64,000 nucleotides of DNA, taken from contig NC_016935.1 of NCBI RefSeq assembly GCF_000250655.1, positions 5,350,001 to 5,414,000 of the forward strand. Reading direction: 5' to 3'. Below the pieces are notes generated by a model, which worked only from the letters and a program-made list of their open reading frames with translations, did no database searches and was not told where the DNA came from. Shown here in pieces: positions 24,747-34,819 of the stretch; position 1 is the first letter of the stretch; the number at the start of each line of letters is the position of its first letter. The position numbers and the translations under genes were made by a program. This DNA is from Paenibacillus mucilaginosus 3016 (GTDB lineage Bacteria > Bacillota > Bacilli > Paenibacillales > NBRC-103111).

Positions 24747-24968
24747 ATGGCTAACAGAAGAAACAGCAACACCTTGGTCGTTCAGCAAGCTCAACAGGCA
24801 TTGGATCAGCTGAAGTATGAGGTCGCCCAGGAATTAGGTATTCAAATCCCGCAGGACGGTTACTACGGTTACATGGCAACCCGCGACACGGGTGCGATCG
24901 GGGGACACATTACCCGCCGCCTCGTGCAGATTGCCGAGCAGCAGCTCAGCGGCCGCTCTTTCCGTTAG
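24747..24968 (+). CDS. small acid-soluble spore protein, alpha/beta type
   Basis: 73 residues from the ATG at 24747; AAGGG lies 9 bases upstream, and an ATG three codons earlier would place it too close. Coats and protects spore DNA. The family core is present: LDQLKYEVAQELGI (the germination-protease cleavage region is normally E-(I/V)-A within this stretch), and GYMATRDTGAIGGHITRRLVQIAEQQL, the conserved DNA-binding helix. Preceded by a sigma-G promoter and followed by a strong terminator, so monocistronic. Confidence 0.95.
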   Translation: MANRRNSNTLVVQQAQQALDQLKYEVAQELGIQIPQDGYYGYMATRDTGAIGGHITRRLVQIAEQQLSGRSFR

Positions 24969-25022
24969 TCGGAGGAGTCCTGCAGGCCTCTCGAGCCGGT
25001 TCACTATATACTTACCTGAACG

Positions 25023-25062
25023 AAAAAGGACTTCTCCCCAAAAATGTGGGAGAAGTCCTTTT
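25023..25062. terminator. bidirectional rho-independent terminator
   Basis: Perfect 15-bp stem AAAAGGACTTCTCCC / GGGAGAAGTCCTTTT around a 9-base loop, with A-tract and T-tract in the arms. It lies between the convergent SASP gene and the cyclase gene and serves both. Confidence 0.93.
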
Positions 25063-25108
25063 GTTGTGTGTCCAACGCGCGCCTCCAGTGATCCGCTGCC
25101 TGCTCGCC

Positions 25109-28100
25109 TTACAGCCGGATTCCCAGCGGCTCCAGCAGGCTGGAGGCCTTCGCTGCACAGCCGGCCTGCTCGGGATCCGATGCCTGGAGCCGGCGGGCGG
25201 CTTCGAGGTACGCACGCCCCTCTTCGTAAGGCATCCCGGCTTGGCGGGCCTGCGTCCAGCCCATCTTCCAGGCCTGGCGGGCTTTGCCTATTTTCCCTTC
25301 CAGCCAGGCGGCGGTGCCGCGGTATAACGACAGCCTCGGCTTCGCAATGGGGAAGATGCGGGCGAACGATTGCAGCGCCTTCAGCGACTGCTGCAGCTCG
25401 GTCTTCACCGATTCCTCTCTGCCGGTGCCCCACAGCTCCAGGAACACTTCCACAAGCAGGGCGTAGCTGTCAAACGAGTAGTAAGTGGTCGGTGCGGAGC
25501 TGCGGATAAACCCGAGCCCCTTCCGGGCATAATGCTGCGCTTCCGTCCGATTGCCGGCCTTCATGCTTGCGAAGGCGAGCAGGCAGTACACGCGGATCTC
25601 TTCCGTACGGCCGATGTTCACCGGAATCAGCGCCTCCGCCTCCTGCAGCAGGAGCAGGGCTTCTTCCGTCCGCTCGAGATAAAGGAGACTTTCCGCCCGG
25701 GCCAGAAGTCCCCAGGACTTCGCCTGGGCGTTGCCGCTGCGCTGCCCGGAGTCATAGATCATTCCCGCCAGCTTCATGCTGCCCTCGAAATCCGCCTTGT
25801 GGTAGAGCAGCACTTTGACATGCAGGTAAGAAGCGGCTTCCCAGTACCGGCGGTTCCCGATCCGGTCATAGATGGCAATGGCTTCGAGCGCCAGCTTCTC
25901 GGCATCCTCCCACTCGCCGATCCCGATGTGATACAGAGACAAATCCATCGCCACCCAGGCCTGGGCCGTCGGGTCCTGAACCTCGGCAGCCACCTCCAGC
26001 GCCTGCTTACGGTAGGCGCCCGCCAGCGGATGCATCGTCATAATGCCTGCCGTGACGCACATGTTGCCGGTGATCTGCGCGAGTACGGTCGAGGGGCCTG
26101 AGGCTTCAGCGAAGTTCAGGCCGTGCAGCGAATGATACAGATTCTCAAGCGGCTTGTTGATGAAGAAGCTGATCTCCGAGAGCCGGAAGTAGCAGCGGGC
26201 CACTTCATCGAGCTCGCTGCTTCTCCCCTTCTGCCGGCCGATAAAGAGCGACGGCCGGGAGCGGTGCAGCAGCTGCCGCCCCAGCTGCCCGGCCACATGC
26301 CAGGCGAACCGGGCCGGCCCTCCCGCCTGCCGGCGGCCCCGGAGAGCCAGGGCCTCATACAGCTGCTCGGTCGCCTTGGCCATATCTCCGATCGCCATAT
26401 ACGCCTCGCCCAGGAGACGGTTCCACTTGGCCGCTTCGGAGACCGCCGGCGCCGCTTCGGGGATCAGACCGACAAGCTCTTCGAATGCCGTTACCGCTTC
26501 CTGGTAGGCGCCCGTCCGCAGGGCGAGTTCACCGGATTTTTCGAGATAGAGAGCCGTCTTCTCCGTCACCCCTGCCTTCGACCAGTGATGGGCCAGCGTG
26601 TTGTAATAAGGAGCCATATCCGTGAACTGCCGCTCATACCACTGCGCAACCGCGTGATGCAGCTGCCTCCGCTGGGAGTGGAGCAGCATGCTGTAGGTGA
26701 CCTCCTGGGTGATGATATGCTTGAAGAGATAGGTCAGCTCCGGCTCCATGTCTTCGAGCACCGTCATGTTCACCTGCTCGAGCAGCTCGAGGTACACGGA
26801 GAGTTCTTCCCTGCTCGTCTTGAGCGGCAGGGTCCCATGCAGAGCCGAGTAGGAGAAGAGACGGCCGATCACGCTGGCCGCCTTCAGCACCAGCTGCTCC
26901 GCAGGCGGCAGCCGGTCGATCCGGCTCATGATAATCCCTTGAATCGTCGGGGGATAGTGGACGTCCTGGAACTCCTCCAGCTCCTTCACCACCCAGCACT
27001 CCCCCTCGCGTACTTCGATGAAGCCCCGGTCGCGGAGGGCATAAGCGAACTCCTCGCTGAAGAACGGATGCCCCTCGAATTTGCTCAGAATCAGGGAGGT
27101 CACCGCTTCCGGCAGTGCGGCTGCGCCCAGACGGTCGCAGAGCAGCTGAAGGGTATCCCGCTCGGAGAGCTCCCTCAGGGAGAGCATGACCGTGGCAGGC
27201 TCCCCGGCAACCAGCTCGTATTCCGCCGGCAGCGAGGAATCATCGGGACGCAGGGCCAGCAGCAGCAGGACCCGGGGCAGCTGCCGGGATACGGCAAGCA
27301 GCAGCGTCCAGGAAGCGGAATCGAGCCAGTGTCCGTCATCAAGGATGATGACGGTCGGCGCGGCACCGATCCCCTCGCGGAGCAGCTCCGTCAGGAAATC
27401 CAGGGTATTGTCCGCCCGCGCCTGACCGGTCATCGGCTCGGTCCGCTCATTATCCGGGATCTCAAAGGGCAGCACCGGATTCAGGAGCGGCCCGAGATGG
27501 ACCATGGACGGCAGCAGGGATTGTACTTTATCAAGAACGTAACCCGCTGCGGCAGCTGTGTCGTCCGGCAGCAGGTCAAGCTGCAGCAGATGGAAAAATA
27601 CCGAGCGCCAAGGGAAGTAAGGCGTCCGCCTTTCAATCGAGTCGCCGCTACCTGCCAGCAGACGGATTCTTCGCTCCTTCGCCTGTTCATACACATACTG
27701 GATCAGGCGGGATTTGCCCATCCCGGCTTCGCCGGAGATCAGGATGGTACCGCCAACTCCTGCGAGCAGCGCATCCAAACGGCCAAGCAGCTCCGCCTTC
27801 TCCCCGCTGCGCCCGATCATCGACTGCGGCTGGAGCTCTGCGGTCCGGGCCGCTCCCGTGGGCCGGAACACGCCAAGCGGTTCGGCGAAGCCCTTGAAGT
27901 GCCGCGTCCCCTGCGGCTCCATCGCCATCTCCCCGAGCGCCTCCTCCCGGGTAGCCTCGTCACACAGTACACCGCCCTCCGCCGCCTGCATGAGCCGGGC
28001 GGCCAGATTCACCGTCTCGCCGATCATCGTATATTCCCGCCGGACCCGGCTGCCGATCGAGCCGCAGAACACCATGCCGCTGGCGATCCCGATCGCATGC

Positions 28101-29140
28101 GGAACCTTCATGGCCGCGAGCCGGGCATTCACGGCGAGGCCCGCCTTGACCGCCCGGGCCGCATTCCTCTCGTGCGTCAGGGAAGGCAGCCCCATGCCGG
28201 CGATCACGGCAGCCCCTTTGTCATCGAGGCTGACCTTGTTGATGACGCCTTCATAGGTCTGCATGATGTGCTGAATGGCGTAGATCGCCTGCTGGATCGT
28301 TTCGACCGGGACACCCTGATGGAACTCGGGCAGGTGGATGAACAGGACCGTCACTTTGCGCAGCTCCGCCGCCCAGTCCGAGCCTTGAGCCGCAGCCGAT
28401 GCGATCACCGATGGAGGCAGATACGGCAGCAGGGCTTCCTCGGGGACATCCCCCCACCCCGTCTGCTCCGCCTGAGGCTGGAATTCCCCCGCGGTCACTG
28501 AGGATACGAAGATCCCTCCGGCTTCCCCGTCCGCTTTCTCAGGGATGCAGCTGTCCTCTACGAGCGCAAATGCGGCGCCCGAGAGCAGGACCCGCCCCGG
28601 GAGCGACTGGGGGCCGCCGTCGGTGATCTGCCGGACCGCATCGCCGGAGAGCACGAGCTCCCATCTCCCCCCGAGCCCGCCGACATAGCTGACGCGATAC
28701 TCGCCCGCTCCCACAATGGAGCGCAGCGAGAGCCGCAGCGGCGGGAGGAGCTCCCGGTCGTGCAGTGCCTCCTGAAGCTGAAGTGCGCACTGTACCGCCA
28801 GCTGTGTGCATAGCGCCGGACTGCCGCCGGAGGCGGCCAGGCTCCATACCGCCAGAAGCGCATCTCCGGCAAAATGGACCACTTCGCCACCGAGATCCGC
28901 AATCGTCGAGATCATCGTATCAAAATAGGTGTTGAGAATGACGGACAGCTGCTCGAGGCCGATCGTGCCCTGCTGCGCTGCCTGCTTCGCCAGATGGGTG
29001 AAGCCCGAAATATCCACGAACAGGACGGCTCCGGAGGCCGTCTCTTCCACAGGCCTGCTGCGGTCCCATCCTGCGTCGGTCAACTTTCTTAAGATCAGTC
29101 CGGGGAGATAGCCGGCTACTTGGTCAACTCCGATGTTCAT
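25109..29140 (-). CDS. class III cyclase / AAA ATPase / TPR protein (soluble adenylyl cyclase-like)
   Basis: 1343 residues. Two cyclase homology domains: C1 (about 36-190) with VLFVDISGFTHL (metal Asp43) and VVHFAGDALLAVW (second Asp93); C2 (about 265-410) with VTVLFIHLPEF, where the first metal Asp is His, and SLDDKGAAVIAGMG. Then an AAA/STAND ATPase (Walker A SGEAGMGKSR near 468-476; Walker B VIILDDGHWLD) and a long TPR-type helical region (about 850-1343). This order is that of mammalian ADCY10 and its bacterial relatives. Asymmetric metal residues suggest a heterodimer-like single active site, but guanylyl versus adenylyl specificity is undetermined. No membrane segment or signal peptide. 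Monocistronic. Confidence 0.88.
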   Translation of the reverse strand: MNIGVDQVAGYLPGLILRKLTDAGWDRSRPVEETASGAVLFVDISGFTHLAKQAAQQGTIGLEQLSVILNTYFDTMISTIADLGGEVVHFAGDALLAVWSLAASGGSPALCTQLAVQCALQLQEALHDRELLPPLRLSLRSIVGAGEYRVSYVGGLGGRWELVLSGDAVRQITDGGPQSLPGRVLLSGAAFALVEDSCIPEKADGEAGGIFVSSVTAGEFQPQAEQTGWGDVPEEALLPYLPPSVIASAAAQGSDWAAELRKVTVLFIHLPEFHQGVPVETIQQAIYAIQHIMQTYEGVINKVSLDDKGAAVIAGMGLPSLTHERNAARAVKAGLAVNARLAAMKVPHAIGIASGMVFCGSIGSRVRREYTMIGETVNLAARLMQAAEGGVLCDEATREEALGEMAMEPQGTRHFKGFAEPLGVFRPTGAARTAELQPQSMIGRSGEKAELLGRLDALLAGVGGTILISGEAGMGKSRLIQYVYEQAKERRIRLLAGSGDSIERRTPYFPWRSVFFHLLQLDLLPDDTAAAAGYVLDKVQSLLPSMVHLGPLLNPVLPFEIPDNERTEPMTGQARADNTLDFLTELLREGIGAAPTVIILDDGHWLDSASWTLLLAVSRQLPRVLLLLALRPDDSSLPAEYELVAGEPATVMLSLRELSERDTLQLLCDRLGAAALPEAVTSLILSKFEGHPFFSEEFAYALRDRGFIEVREGECWVVKELEEFQDVHYPPTIQGIIMSRIDRLPPAEQLVLKAASVIGRLFSYSALHGTLPLKTSREELSVYLELLEQVNMTVLEDMEPELTYLFKHIITQEVTYSMLLHSQRRQLHHAVAQWYERQFTDMAPYYNTLAHHWSKAGVTEKTALYLEKSGELALRTGAYQEAVTAFEELVGLIPEAAPAVSEAAKWNRLLGEAYMAIGDMAKATEQLYEALALRGRRQAGGPARFAWHVAGQLGRQLLHRSRPSLFIGRQKGRSSELDEVARCYFRLSEISFFINKPLENLYHSLHGLNFAEASGPSTVLAQITGNMCVTAGIMTMHPLAGAYRKQALEVAAEVQDPTAQAWVAMDLSLYHIGIGEWEDAEKLALEAIAIYDRIGNRRYWEAASYLHVKVLLYHKADFEGSMKLAGMIYDSGQRSGNAQAKSWGLLARAESLLYLERTEEALLLLQEAEALIPVNIGRTEEIRVYCLLAFASMKAGNRTEAQHYARKGLGFIRSSAPTTYYSFDSYALLVEVFLELWGTGREESVKTELQQSLKALQSFARIFPIAKPRLSLYRGTAAWLEGKIGKARQAWKMGWTQARQAGMPYEEGRAYLEAARRLQASDPEQAGCAAKASSLLEPLGIRL

Positions 29141-29265
29141 TCATCCAACCCTCGTTTTCTGTGTCCTATTGATTGTTAGTATAGCAGAAAACACGGGCGG
29201 TGGAGGGCCGAAATCAGCAAAAGGGGAAGCTGCAAAAGCGCTTGATACGGGCAGGGCTGCTCCTC

Positions 29266-30648
29266 TTAGCCCGCGGATTTCTTTGTTAGGAAAAGACGGT
29301 TCAGCCGCGGCAAATACATCCATAGGAACACGGACCGGCCCAGGGTAAAGACGATGAAGGAAAGCCACAGCCCATGATTGCCCAGCGGCGGAACCGTGAG
29401 GAACAGCAGCGGAATGAAGACGGCCAGGGAGAAGACGAGCGAATTGCGGATCGGGCCGGCCATCGTGGCCCCTGCGAAGACGCCGTACAGCTGCAGTCCC
29501 CAGAATCCGGCCAGCGGATACAGCAGCAGCCAGGGCAGATACTGCCGGGCAAGCTCCAGCACTTCGGGCATACCGGTGAAGAGCGTGAGCAGCTCACTGC
29601 CCCACAGGAGCACGATGACGGTCAGGACGGCCGACAAGCCGAAGGACCAGATTCCGCCGAGCCGGACCGCTCTCCGGTACAGAACGGCACTGCGTTCGCC
29701 GAGCGCCCTGCCGGTCAGAATACTGCTGGCATTGGCAAATCCGTCATACAGATAAGCCATGACATAGTGGATCTGCAGCAGAATGGCATTGGCCGCCAGC
29801 GTATCCTCCCCCAGCGCTGCGCCCCGGGAGGTGAACAGGAAGAAGACGGCCAGCAGGCATGCGGTACGGATCAGCAGGTCGCGGTTGACCTTCAGCATCA
29901 GCATCATCGGGCGAAGGTTGATGACGTTCCGCAGGGATGCGCCCCCCCTCCCCCTGCGCTGCAGCATCAGCACCCAGATCACCCCGGCGGCGGCGGCGCC
30001 GACTTCAGACAGCAGCGTCGCCCAGGCCACACCGGTTACCTCCATCTTGAGCCCCCCGACAAGGAGCAGGCAGAGAAGAATGTTGGAGAGATTCATGCCG
30101 ATCTGCAGTAACATCGCTCCCTTCACCCGCGAGACGCCGATCAGCCATCCCATCACGACATAATTGGCCAGCGCAAAAGGAGCCCCCCAGATGCGGATGT
30201 TATAGTACACACCCGCATAGCCTTCCACCTCCGGGCCCGCAGTCATCAGAGCCAGCGAAACGTCCCGGATCGGGCTCTGCAGGAGGACCAGCAGCAGTCC
30301 GAACACCCCGGCCAGCAGCAGCGGACGGTAAAAGGACAGGCTGAGGCCGGCCGGATCCCCGGCCCCCTGCGCCTGGGCCGTGAAGCCGGAGGTGCTGACC
30401 CGCAGGAAGCCGAGGAGCCAGTAGAGCGTATTGAAGATCAGCGTGCCGACAGCCACGCCTCCAAGCAGCGACGGGTCCGGGATCCGGCCGATGACGGCGG
30501 TATCCACGACCCCGAGCAGAGGTGTGGAGAGCGCCGACAGCATCAGGGGAATCGACAAAGCAAGGAAGGTGCGGTGAGTCAGAATCTCTCCGCCCGGCCG
30601 CTCAGGCTGTACCGGAGGAGCCGAAGCCCGGGTTGAATGTAAAGTCAA
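29266..30648 (-). CDS. MATE family efflux transporter
   Basis: About 460 residues from a TTG at 30648, which has AAGGAAGTG 6 bases upstream; a GTG at 30657 is the alternative, and no ATG precedes the first helix in a suitable place. Twelve membrane helices. Landmarks: IPLMLSALSTPLLGVVDTAVIG at the first helix and FLRVSTSGFTAQAQGAGD, typical of the DinF subgroup. MATE proteins export cationic compounds or drugs by Na+ or H+ antiport. A good promoter with an 11-bp palindrome at the start site lies upstream, suggesting repressor control. Confidence 0.88.
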   Translation of the reverse strand: MTLHSTRASAPPVQPERPGGEILTHRTFLALSIPLMLSALSTPLLGVVDTAVIGRIPDPSLLGGVAVGTLIFNTLYWLLGFLRVSTSGFTAQAQGAGDPAGLSLSFYRPLLLAGVFGLLLVLLQSPIRDVSLALMTAGPEVEGYAGVYYNIRIWGAPFALANYVVMGWLIGVSRVKGAMLLQIGMNLSNILLCLLLVGGLKMEVTGVAWATLLSEVGAAAAGVIWVLMLQRRGRGGASLRNVINLRPMMLMLKVNRDLLIRTACLLAVFFLFTSRGAALGEDTLAANAILLQIHYVMAYLYDGFANASSILTGRALGERSAVLYRRAVRLGGIWSFGLSAVLTVIVLLWGSELLTLFTGMPEVLELARQYLPWLLLYPLAGFWGLQLYGVFAGATMAGPIRNSLVFSLAVFIPLLFLTVPPLGNHGLWLSFIVFTLGRSVFLWMYLPRLNRLFLTKKSAG

Positions 30649-30730
30649 AAAAGGCACTTCCTTTCTTTCGATGAGGCACAAGCAGCTTGCGGGCAGGCAA
30701 ACGTACACATGCGTAATAATTACATTTAAC

Positions 30731-30759
30731 ATCATAAAGAAAGGAGGGTGCTCTGTAAA
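30731..30759 (-). promoter_or_regulatory. sigma-A promoter of the MATE gene with adjacent palindrome
   Basis: Minus-strand TTTACA (30759-30754), 17-base spacer, TATGAT (30736-30731). Transcription would start near 30724, within the palindrome GTAATAATTAC (30713-30723), a plausible repressor operator. This gives a 5' leader of about 75 bases before the TTG at 30648. Confidence 0.72.
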
Positions 30760-30921
30760 CAACAAAATGAAAGCTGCAGGCCCGGCCGGTATCCTTCGGC
30801 AGGTATGCGCCCTGGAGAAGCAGCGCACGCAGGATCTGGCTCCTCGCCAAGACTGTGCAGGCGCTGCCGGAGAAATAAAAGGCATGAGGCCATGCACCCG
30901 CCCGGCCAAACGGACAAGCGG

Positions 30922-30953
30922 ACAAGCCAAGCCTGCTGAGAGGCTTGGCTTGT
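30922..30953. repeat. 13-bp perfect inverted repeat without T-tract
   Basis: ACAAGCCAAGCCT, 6-base loop, AGGCTTGGCTTGT. A strong hairpin in the spacer between cysI and the MATE gene (30760-31024). Neither strand has a run of T after it, so it may be an RNA stabiliser or a backup terminator. Nothing else is recognisable in this spacer. Confidence 0.6.
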
Positions 30954-30989
30954 TCCTGGCTGCGGCACGGATTCACCCGGTGCCGGCAA

Positions 30990-31020
30990 ACAAAAACGGC
31001 CCGCCACAATGGCGGGCCGC
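30990..31020 (-). terminator. terminator of the cysJI operon
   Basis: Stem CGGCCCGCCA / TGGCGGGCCG with a 3-base loop, followed on the minus strand by TTTTTG. It begins 5 bases after the cysI stop codon. Confidence 0.9.
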
Positions 31021-31024
31021 TGGA

Positions 31025-32749
31025 TTATACAGCGTGGAAATCTTGTCCGGAACGCGTCTCCTTGACGTAGCCGGCGCGGATCACGAAGTCGCCGAAGTGC
31101 TCGCCTTCATTGCGCTCCTTGGCATAGCGGGAGAACATGCCCTGCAGGGATTCGAGAATTTCGGCCTCGCCGATATTCTCTTTGTACAGCTTGTTGAGGC
31201 GCTGGCCGGCGAAGCCGCCGCCGAGGTACATGTTGTACTTGCCCGGCGCCTTGCCGATGAACGAGATCTCGGCAAGCATCGGACGGGCGCAGCCGTTCGG
31301 GCAGCCGGTCATGCGGATGACGATGTCCTCGTCGCGCAGGCCGTTCTCCACGAGCATCGGCTCGAGCTTATCGAGCAGCGTCGGAAGGTAGCGCTCGGAT
31401 TCGGCCATGGCCAGTCCGCAGGTCGGAAGCGCCACACAGGCCATCGAATTGCGCTTCAGCGCGGTATAGTGGAGTCCGTCCGTGAGGGCGTATTCCTTGA
31501 TCAGGGCGTCGATCTTCTTCTTCTTCGCCGTGGTGACATTGCTGATGATCAGGTTCTGGTTCGCCGTCAGGCGGAAATCGCCGGTATGCACCTTGGCAAT
31601 CTCGCGCAGCCCCGTCATCAGAGGGTAGCCCTCTTCGTCCATGACACGTCCGTTCTGGATGAACAGGTTGAAGTGCCACTTGCCGTTCGTGCCTTCCACC
31701 CAGCCGTAACGGTCTCCGTTGCTGTCGAAGCGGAACTCACGGGCAGGCTCAAGGCTGTAGCCGAGGCGGCTTGTCAGCTCGCCGATGAACCACTCGATGC
31801 CGCGGTCGTCGATCGTGTACTTGAAGCGCGCGTGCTTGCGCACCGAACGGTCGCCGTAATCGCGCTGGATCATAACGGTCTTCTCCGCCACGTCAACCGC
31901 CTGCTCCGGCGTGCAGAAGCCGATGACTTGGGCAAGCTGCGGATAGGTCGCCGGGTCCCCGTGCGTCATCCCCATGCCGCCGCCGACCGAGATGTTGAAG
32001 CCCTTCAGACGGCCGTCTTCGACGATGGCGATATAGCCGAGGTCCTGGGAGAAGACGTCCACGTCGTTGGACGGCGGAATCGCCATCCCGATCTTGAACT
32101 TCCGCGGGAGGTATACCGGTCCGTAGATCGGCTCCTGCTCTTCGTTGTCGCGGCTGTCGACCACTTTCTCGCCGTCCAGCCAGATCTCATGATACGCGCG
32201 GGTGCGCGGATCGAGATGGTTGCTGATCCGGCTTGCCCATTCGTATACTTCGCCGTGAACTTCCGACTCATACGGATTCGGGTTGGCCATCACGTTACGG
32301 TTCACGTCGCCGCAGGCGGCGAGCGTGCTCAGCATCGCGTCGTTGACTTCCTTGATCGTGGACTTCATGTTCCACTTGAGCACGCCGTGGAGCTGGAAGG
32401 ACTGGCGCGTGGTCAGACGGATCGTTCCGTTCGCGTACTTCTGTGCGACGCGGTCCATCATCAGCCACTGGTCCGGCGTCACGACGCCGCCCGCCGCGCG
32501 GACACGCAGCATGAACTGGTACGCAGGCTCGAGCTTCTGCTTCTGGCGCTCGTTGCGCAGGTCTCTGTCGTCCTGCATGTAGCTGCCGTGGAACTTCATG
32601 AGGCGGTTGTCATCTTCCGGGATGGAGCCCGTAATACGGTCTTGCAGCGTTTCTTCCAGGCTGCCGCGCAGATAATTACTGCGGCGCTTGATATCTTCCA
32701 CATCGCTGTGCGGCGCACTGTTCGGTGAAAGCAGATTATTTTCGGACAT
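31025..32749 (-). CDS. cysI: assimilatory sulfite reductase (NADPH) hemoprotein beta subunit
   Basis: 574 residues. Reduces sulfite to sulfide with six electrons delivered by the CysJ flavoprotein; cytoplasmic. Siroheme/4Fe-4S ligands are visible as C438 and C444 ([20 protein letters not shown]) and C483 and C487 ([15 protein letters not shown]). The N-terminal half has [15 protein letters not shown] and the [10 protein letters not shown] substrate-site segment, and [17 protein letters not shown]. Length equals the family norm of about 570. It follows cysJ by 38 bases and ends in a strong terminator, forming a two-gene cysJI operon as in Bacillus subtilis. Confidence 0.97.
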   Translation of the reverse strand: MSENNLLSPNSAPHSDVEDIKRRSNYLRGSLEETLQDRITGSIPEDDNRLMKFHGSYMQDDRDLRNERQKQKLEPAYQFMLRVRAAGGVVTPDQWLMMDRVAQKYANGTIRLTTRQSFQLHGVLKWNMKSTIKEVNDAMLSTLAACGDVNRNVMANPNPYESEVHGEVYEWASRISNHLDPRTRAYHEIWLDGEKVVDSRDNEEQEPIYGPVYLPRKFKIGMAIPPSNDVDVFSQDLGYIAIVEDGRLKGFNISVGGGMGMTHGDPATYPQLAQVIGFCTPEQAVDVAEKTVMIQRDYGDRSVRKHARFKYTIDDRGIEWFIGELTSRLGYSLEPAREFRFDSNGDRYGWVEGTNGKWHFNLFIQNGRVMDEEGYPLMTGLREIAKVHTGDFRLTANQNLIISNVTTAKKKKIDALIKEYALTDGLHYTALKRNSMACVALPTCGLAMAESERYLPTLLDKLEPMLVENGLRDEDIVIRMTGCPNGCARPMLAEISFIGKAPGKYNMYLGGGFAGQRLNKLYKENIGEAEILESLQGMFSRYAKERNEGEHFGDFVIRAGYVKETRSGQDFHAV

Positions 32750-32787
32750 AGTGGACTTTCTCCTCTCGCGATCTTCGGGAACCCGTC

Positions 32788-34602
32788 TTAATAAACATCC
32801 CGCTGATAACGTTTCTGCTGTTGCATACGGTTCAGATATTCTACGGCTTCCTCAGGGCTGAGGCCGCCTTCTTGTTCAAGGATCGTTGCCAGGGCGGCAT
32901 GCACGTCATGCGCCATCTTCTTCTCGTCGCCGCAGACATAGACGCAGGCGCCTTCCTGCAGCCACTGGTACAGCTCGCGGCTCTTCTCGAGCATCCGGTG
33001 CTGGACGTAGACCTTCTCGTCCGTGTCCCGGGAGAACGCCACATCCATACGGGTCAGCACGCCGTCCTTAAGCCAGCGCTGCCATTCCACCTGGTACAGG
33101 AAGTCCGTGGCAAAATGCTGGTCGCCATAGAACAGCCAGGACTTGCCTTCTGCTCCCGTCTCTTCCCGCTCGCCGAGGAACGCACGGAACGGAGCGACGC
33201 CGGTGCCCGGTCCGATCATGATGATCGGGGTATCCCCGTTCTCCGGAAGCTTGAAGCTCGGGTTGCTCTGCACGAAGACCGGCAGCGGATCGCCGGGCTG
33301 TACGCGCTCGGACAGGTGCACGGAGCACACGCCGTAGCGGTTGCGGCCCTGGGCTTCGTAGCGGACCGTGCGGACCGTAAGGTGAACCTCATCCGGATAG
33401 GCCTTCGGGCTGCTCGCGATCGAGTACAGGCGCGGAGGCATCTTGCGGAGGACGGAGACGAACTCGCCGGCAGGAATGCCCTTCAGGCTGTAATCCTGCA
33501 CGAGGTCGAGCAGGTCGCGGCCGTTCGTATACGCCCGGAGCTCCTGCTCGCGGCCCGCTTCCAGCAGCTCGCCGATCCCGCTGTTCGAAGCCAGCTTCGC
33601 AACCTGCTCAAGGAGCGGCTTCGTGAGGACCGTAATCTCGAAATTGCGCAGAAGCGCGTCACGCAGCGGCTTTTGTTCGCCGTTCTTGTTCACGGCAACC
33701 GGCTCTTCCGCATTCCATCCCATCGCTTCGATGAGCTCATCCACAAGGCGCGGATGGTTCTCCGGATAGACGCCGAGGCTGTCGCCCGCTTCGTACTGGA
33801 GGTTCGACCCTTCCAGGGAGAGCTCGACGTGACGGGTTTCGCGGTCGGAGCCGCGTCCGTTCAGGTTGAGATTCTCCAGCACTTCGGCCTGGAACGGGTT
33901 GGAACGGGAATACTCCGACTCCGCCGCGCCTGCTGCAGGAGCTTCAGCGCCGCCGGAAACTGCAGCGGCTGCGGAAGCGCCGTTCAGCGAACCGGCGACC
34001 TGGTCCATCCACTCGGCCGCCGCGTCTGCGAAGTCGACGTCACAGTCCACGCGCGGAGTCAGGCGCTTCGCACCCAGCTCCTCGAGGCGGGCGTCGAAGT
34101 CCTTGCCCGTCTGACAGAAGTATTCATAGGACGTATCGCCCAGAGCAAGGACGGAGAACTGCATGCCGTCGAGCTTCGGCGCTCTCTTGCTGTGGAGGAA
34201 CTCGTAGAATGCGATCGCGTTGTCCGGCGGCTCGCCTTCGCCGTGGGTGCTCACGACGATAAGCAGGTTCTGCACCTTTTTCAGGCCGTTCGGCTTGAAG
34301 TCGCTCATCGAGGAGAGCGTCACCTGGACGCCCTGGGCTTCCAGCTTCTTCGCCAGCTTCTTCGCGAGCCCGTTGCTGTTGCCCGTCTGCGAACCGAAGA
34401 GCACGGTCGCTTCCTTGGCCTGCGCCGGAGCCGCCGCAGGTGCTGCCGCAGCCGGTACGGCCGCTGCGCCCGCCGCGCCCTGAAAAGCGCTAAGGTATCC
34501 GCTGAGCCAGACACGTTGGTTGTCCGTCAAACTCGGCAGGATGCGATTGAGCAATTCGACTTGCTCCTGATTAAAAGGACTGTTCGTTACTTGAAGTACC
34601 AA
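32788..34602 (-). CDS. cysJ: sulfite reductase (NADPH) flavoprotein alpha subunit
   Basis: 604 residues from a TTG at 34602, chosen because GAGGTGGA sits 6 bases upstream and the product then starts (M)[13 protein letters not shown], like B. subtilis CysJ. Flavodoxin domain (about 62-205) with [17 protein letters not shown] and [14 protein letters not shown]; an Ala-rich linker (about 205-225); FAD-binding domain with [25 protein letters not shown] domain with [19 protein letters not shown] and the C-terminal aromatic Tyr. Passes electrons from NADPH to CysI. The Ala/Pro-rich hinge near 60 ([16 protein letters not shown]) is unusually long. Confidence 0.96.
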   Translation of the reverse strand: MVLQVTNSPFNQEQVELLNRILPSLTDNQRVWLSGYLSAFQGAAGAAAVPAAAAPAAAPAQAKEATVLFGSQTGNSNGLAKKLAKKLEAQGVQVTLSSMSDFKPNGLKKVQNLLIVVSTHGEGEPPDNAIAFYEFLHSKRAPKLDGMQFSVLALGDTSYEYFCQTGKDFDARLEELGAKRLTPRVDCDVDFADAAAEWMDQVAGSLNGASAAAAVSGGAEAPAAGAAESEYSRSNPFQAEVLENLNLNGRGSDRETRHVELSLEGSNLQYEAGDSLGVYPENHPRLVDELIEAMGWNAEEPVAVNKNGEQKPLRDALLRNFEITVLTKPLLEQVAKLASNSGIGELLEAGREQELRAYTNGRDLLDLVQDYSLKGIPAGEFVSVLRKMPPRLYSIASSPKAYPDEVHLTVRTVRYEAQGRNRYGVCSVHLSERVQPGDPLPVFVQSNPSFKLPENGDTPIIMIGPGTGVAPFRAFLGEREETGAEGKSWLFYGDQHFATDFLYQVEWQRWLKDGVLTRMDVAFSRDTDEKVYVQHRMLEKSRELYQWLQEGACVYVCGDEKKMAHDVHAALATILEQEGGLSPEEAVEYLNRMQQQKRYQRDVY

Positions 34603-34724
34603 CTCGATCCACCTCACATGGCATGCAATGATTTGATTTCCCAGCATTTCTATCTTCATTCTTTCGCTCTATTGAACCTAACACAGCGGATCGTTCCGGT
34701 CAATTACAATCATCTTATAGGATC

Positions 34725-34741
34725 TATCAGTTGTTCTGATA
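34725..34741. promoter_or_regulatory. inverted repeat, candidate LysR-type operator for cysJI
   Basis: TATCAG-N5-CTGATA, a T-N11-A type dyad. It is about 130 bases before the cysJ start and roughly 30 bases upstream of a minus-strand TTGACC (34703-34698). The position suits an activator such as CysL; no lysR-type gene is visible here. Confidence 0.5.
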
Positions 34742-34819
34742 AAGGTACAAATAAGGACAAAACCGGGCCGGATTCGACGTGCGCCTTCCCTATCATCCCC
34801 TAAATATCGCCAGGACAAA

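Noticed and set aside
30748-30939. 63-codon plus-strand frame preceded by AAAGGAGG
   Set aside because: The apparent ribosome-binding site lies inside the minus-strand MATE promoter region; the peptide is Arg/Cys-rich and unlike any protein, so the match is probably chance.
30760-30990. Riboswitch in the leader of the MATE gene
   Set aside because: The good promoter at 30731-30759 lies downstream of this stretch, so the stretch is not in the MATE transcript, and no riboswitch consensus was recognised.
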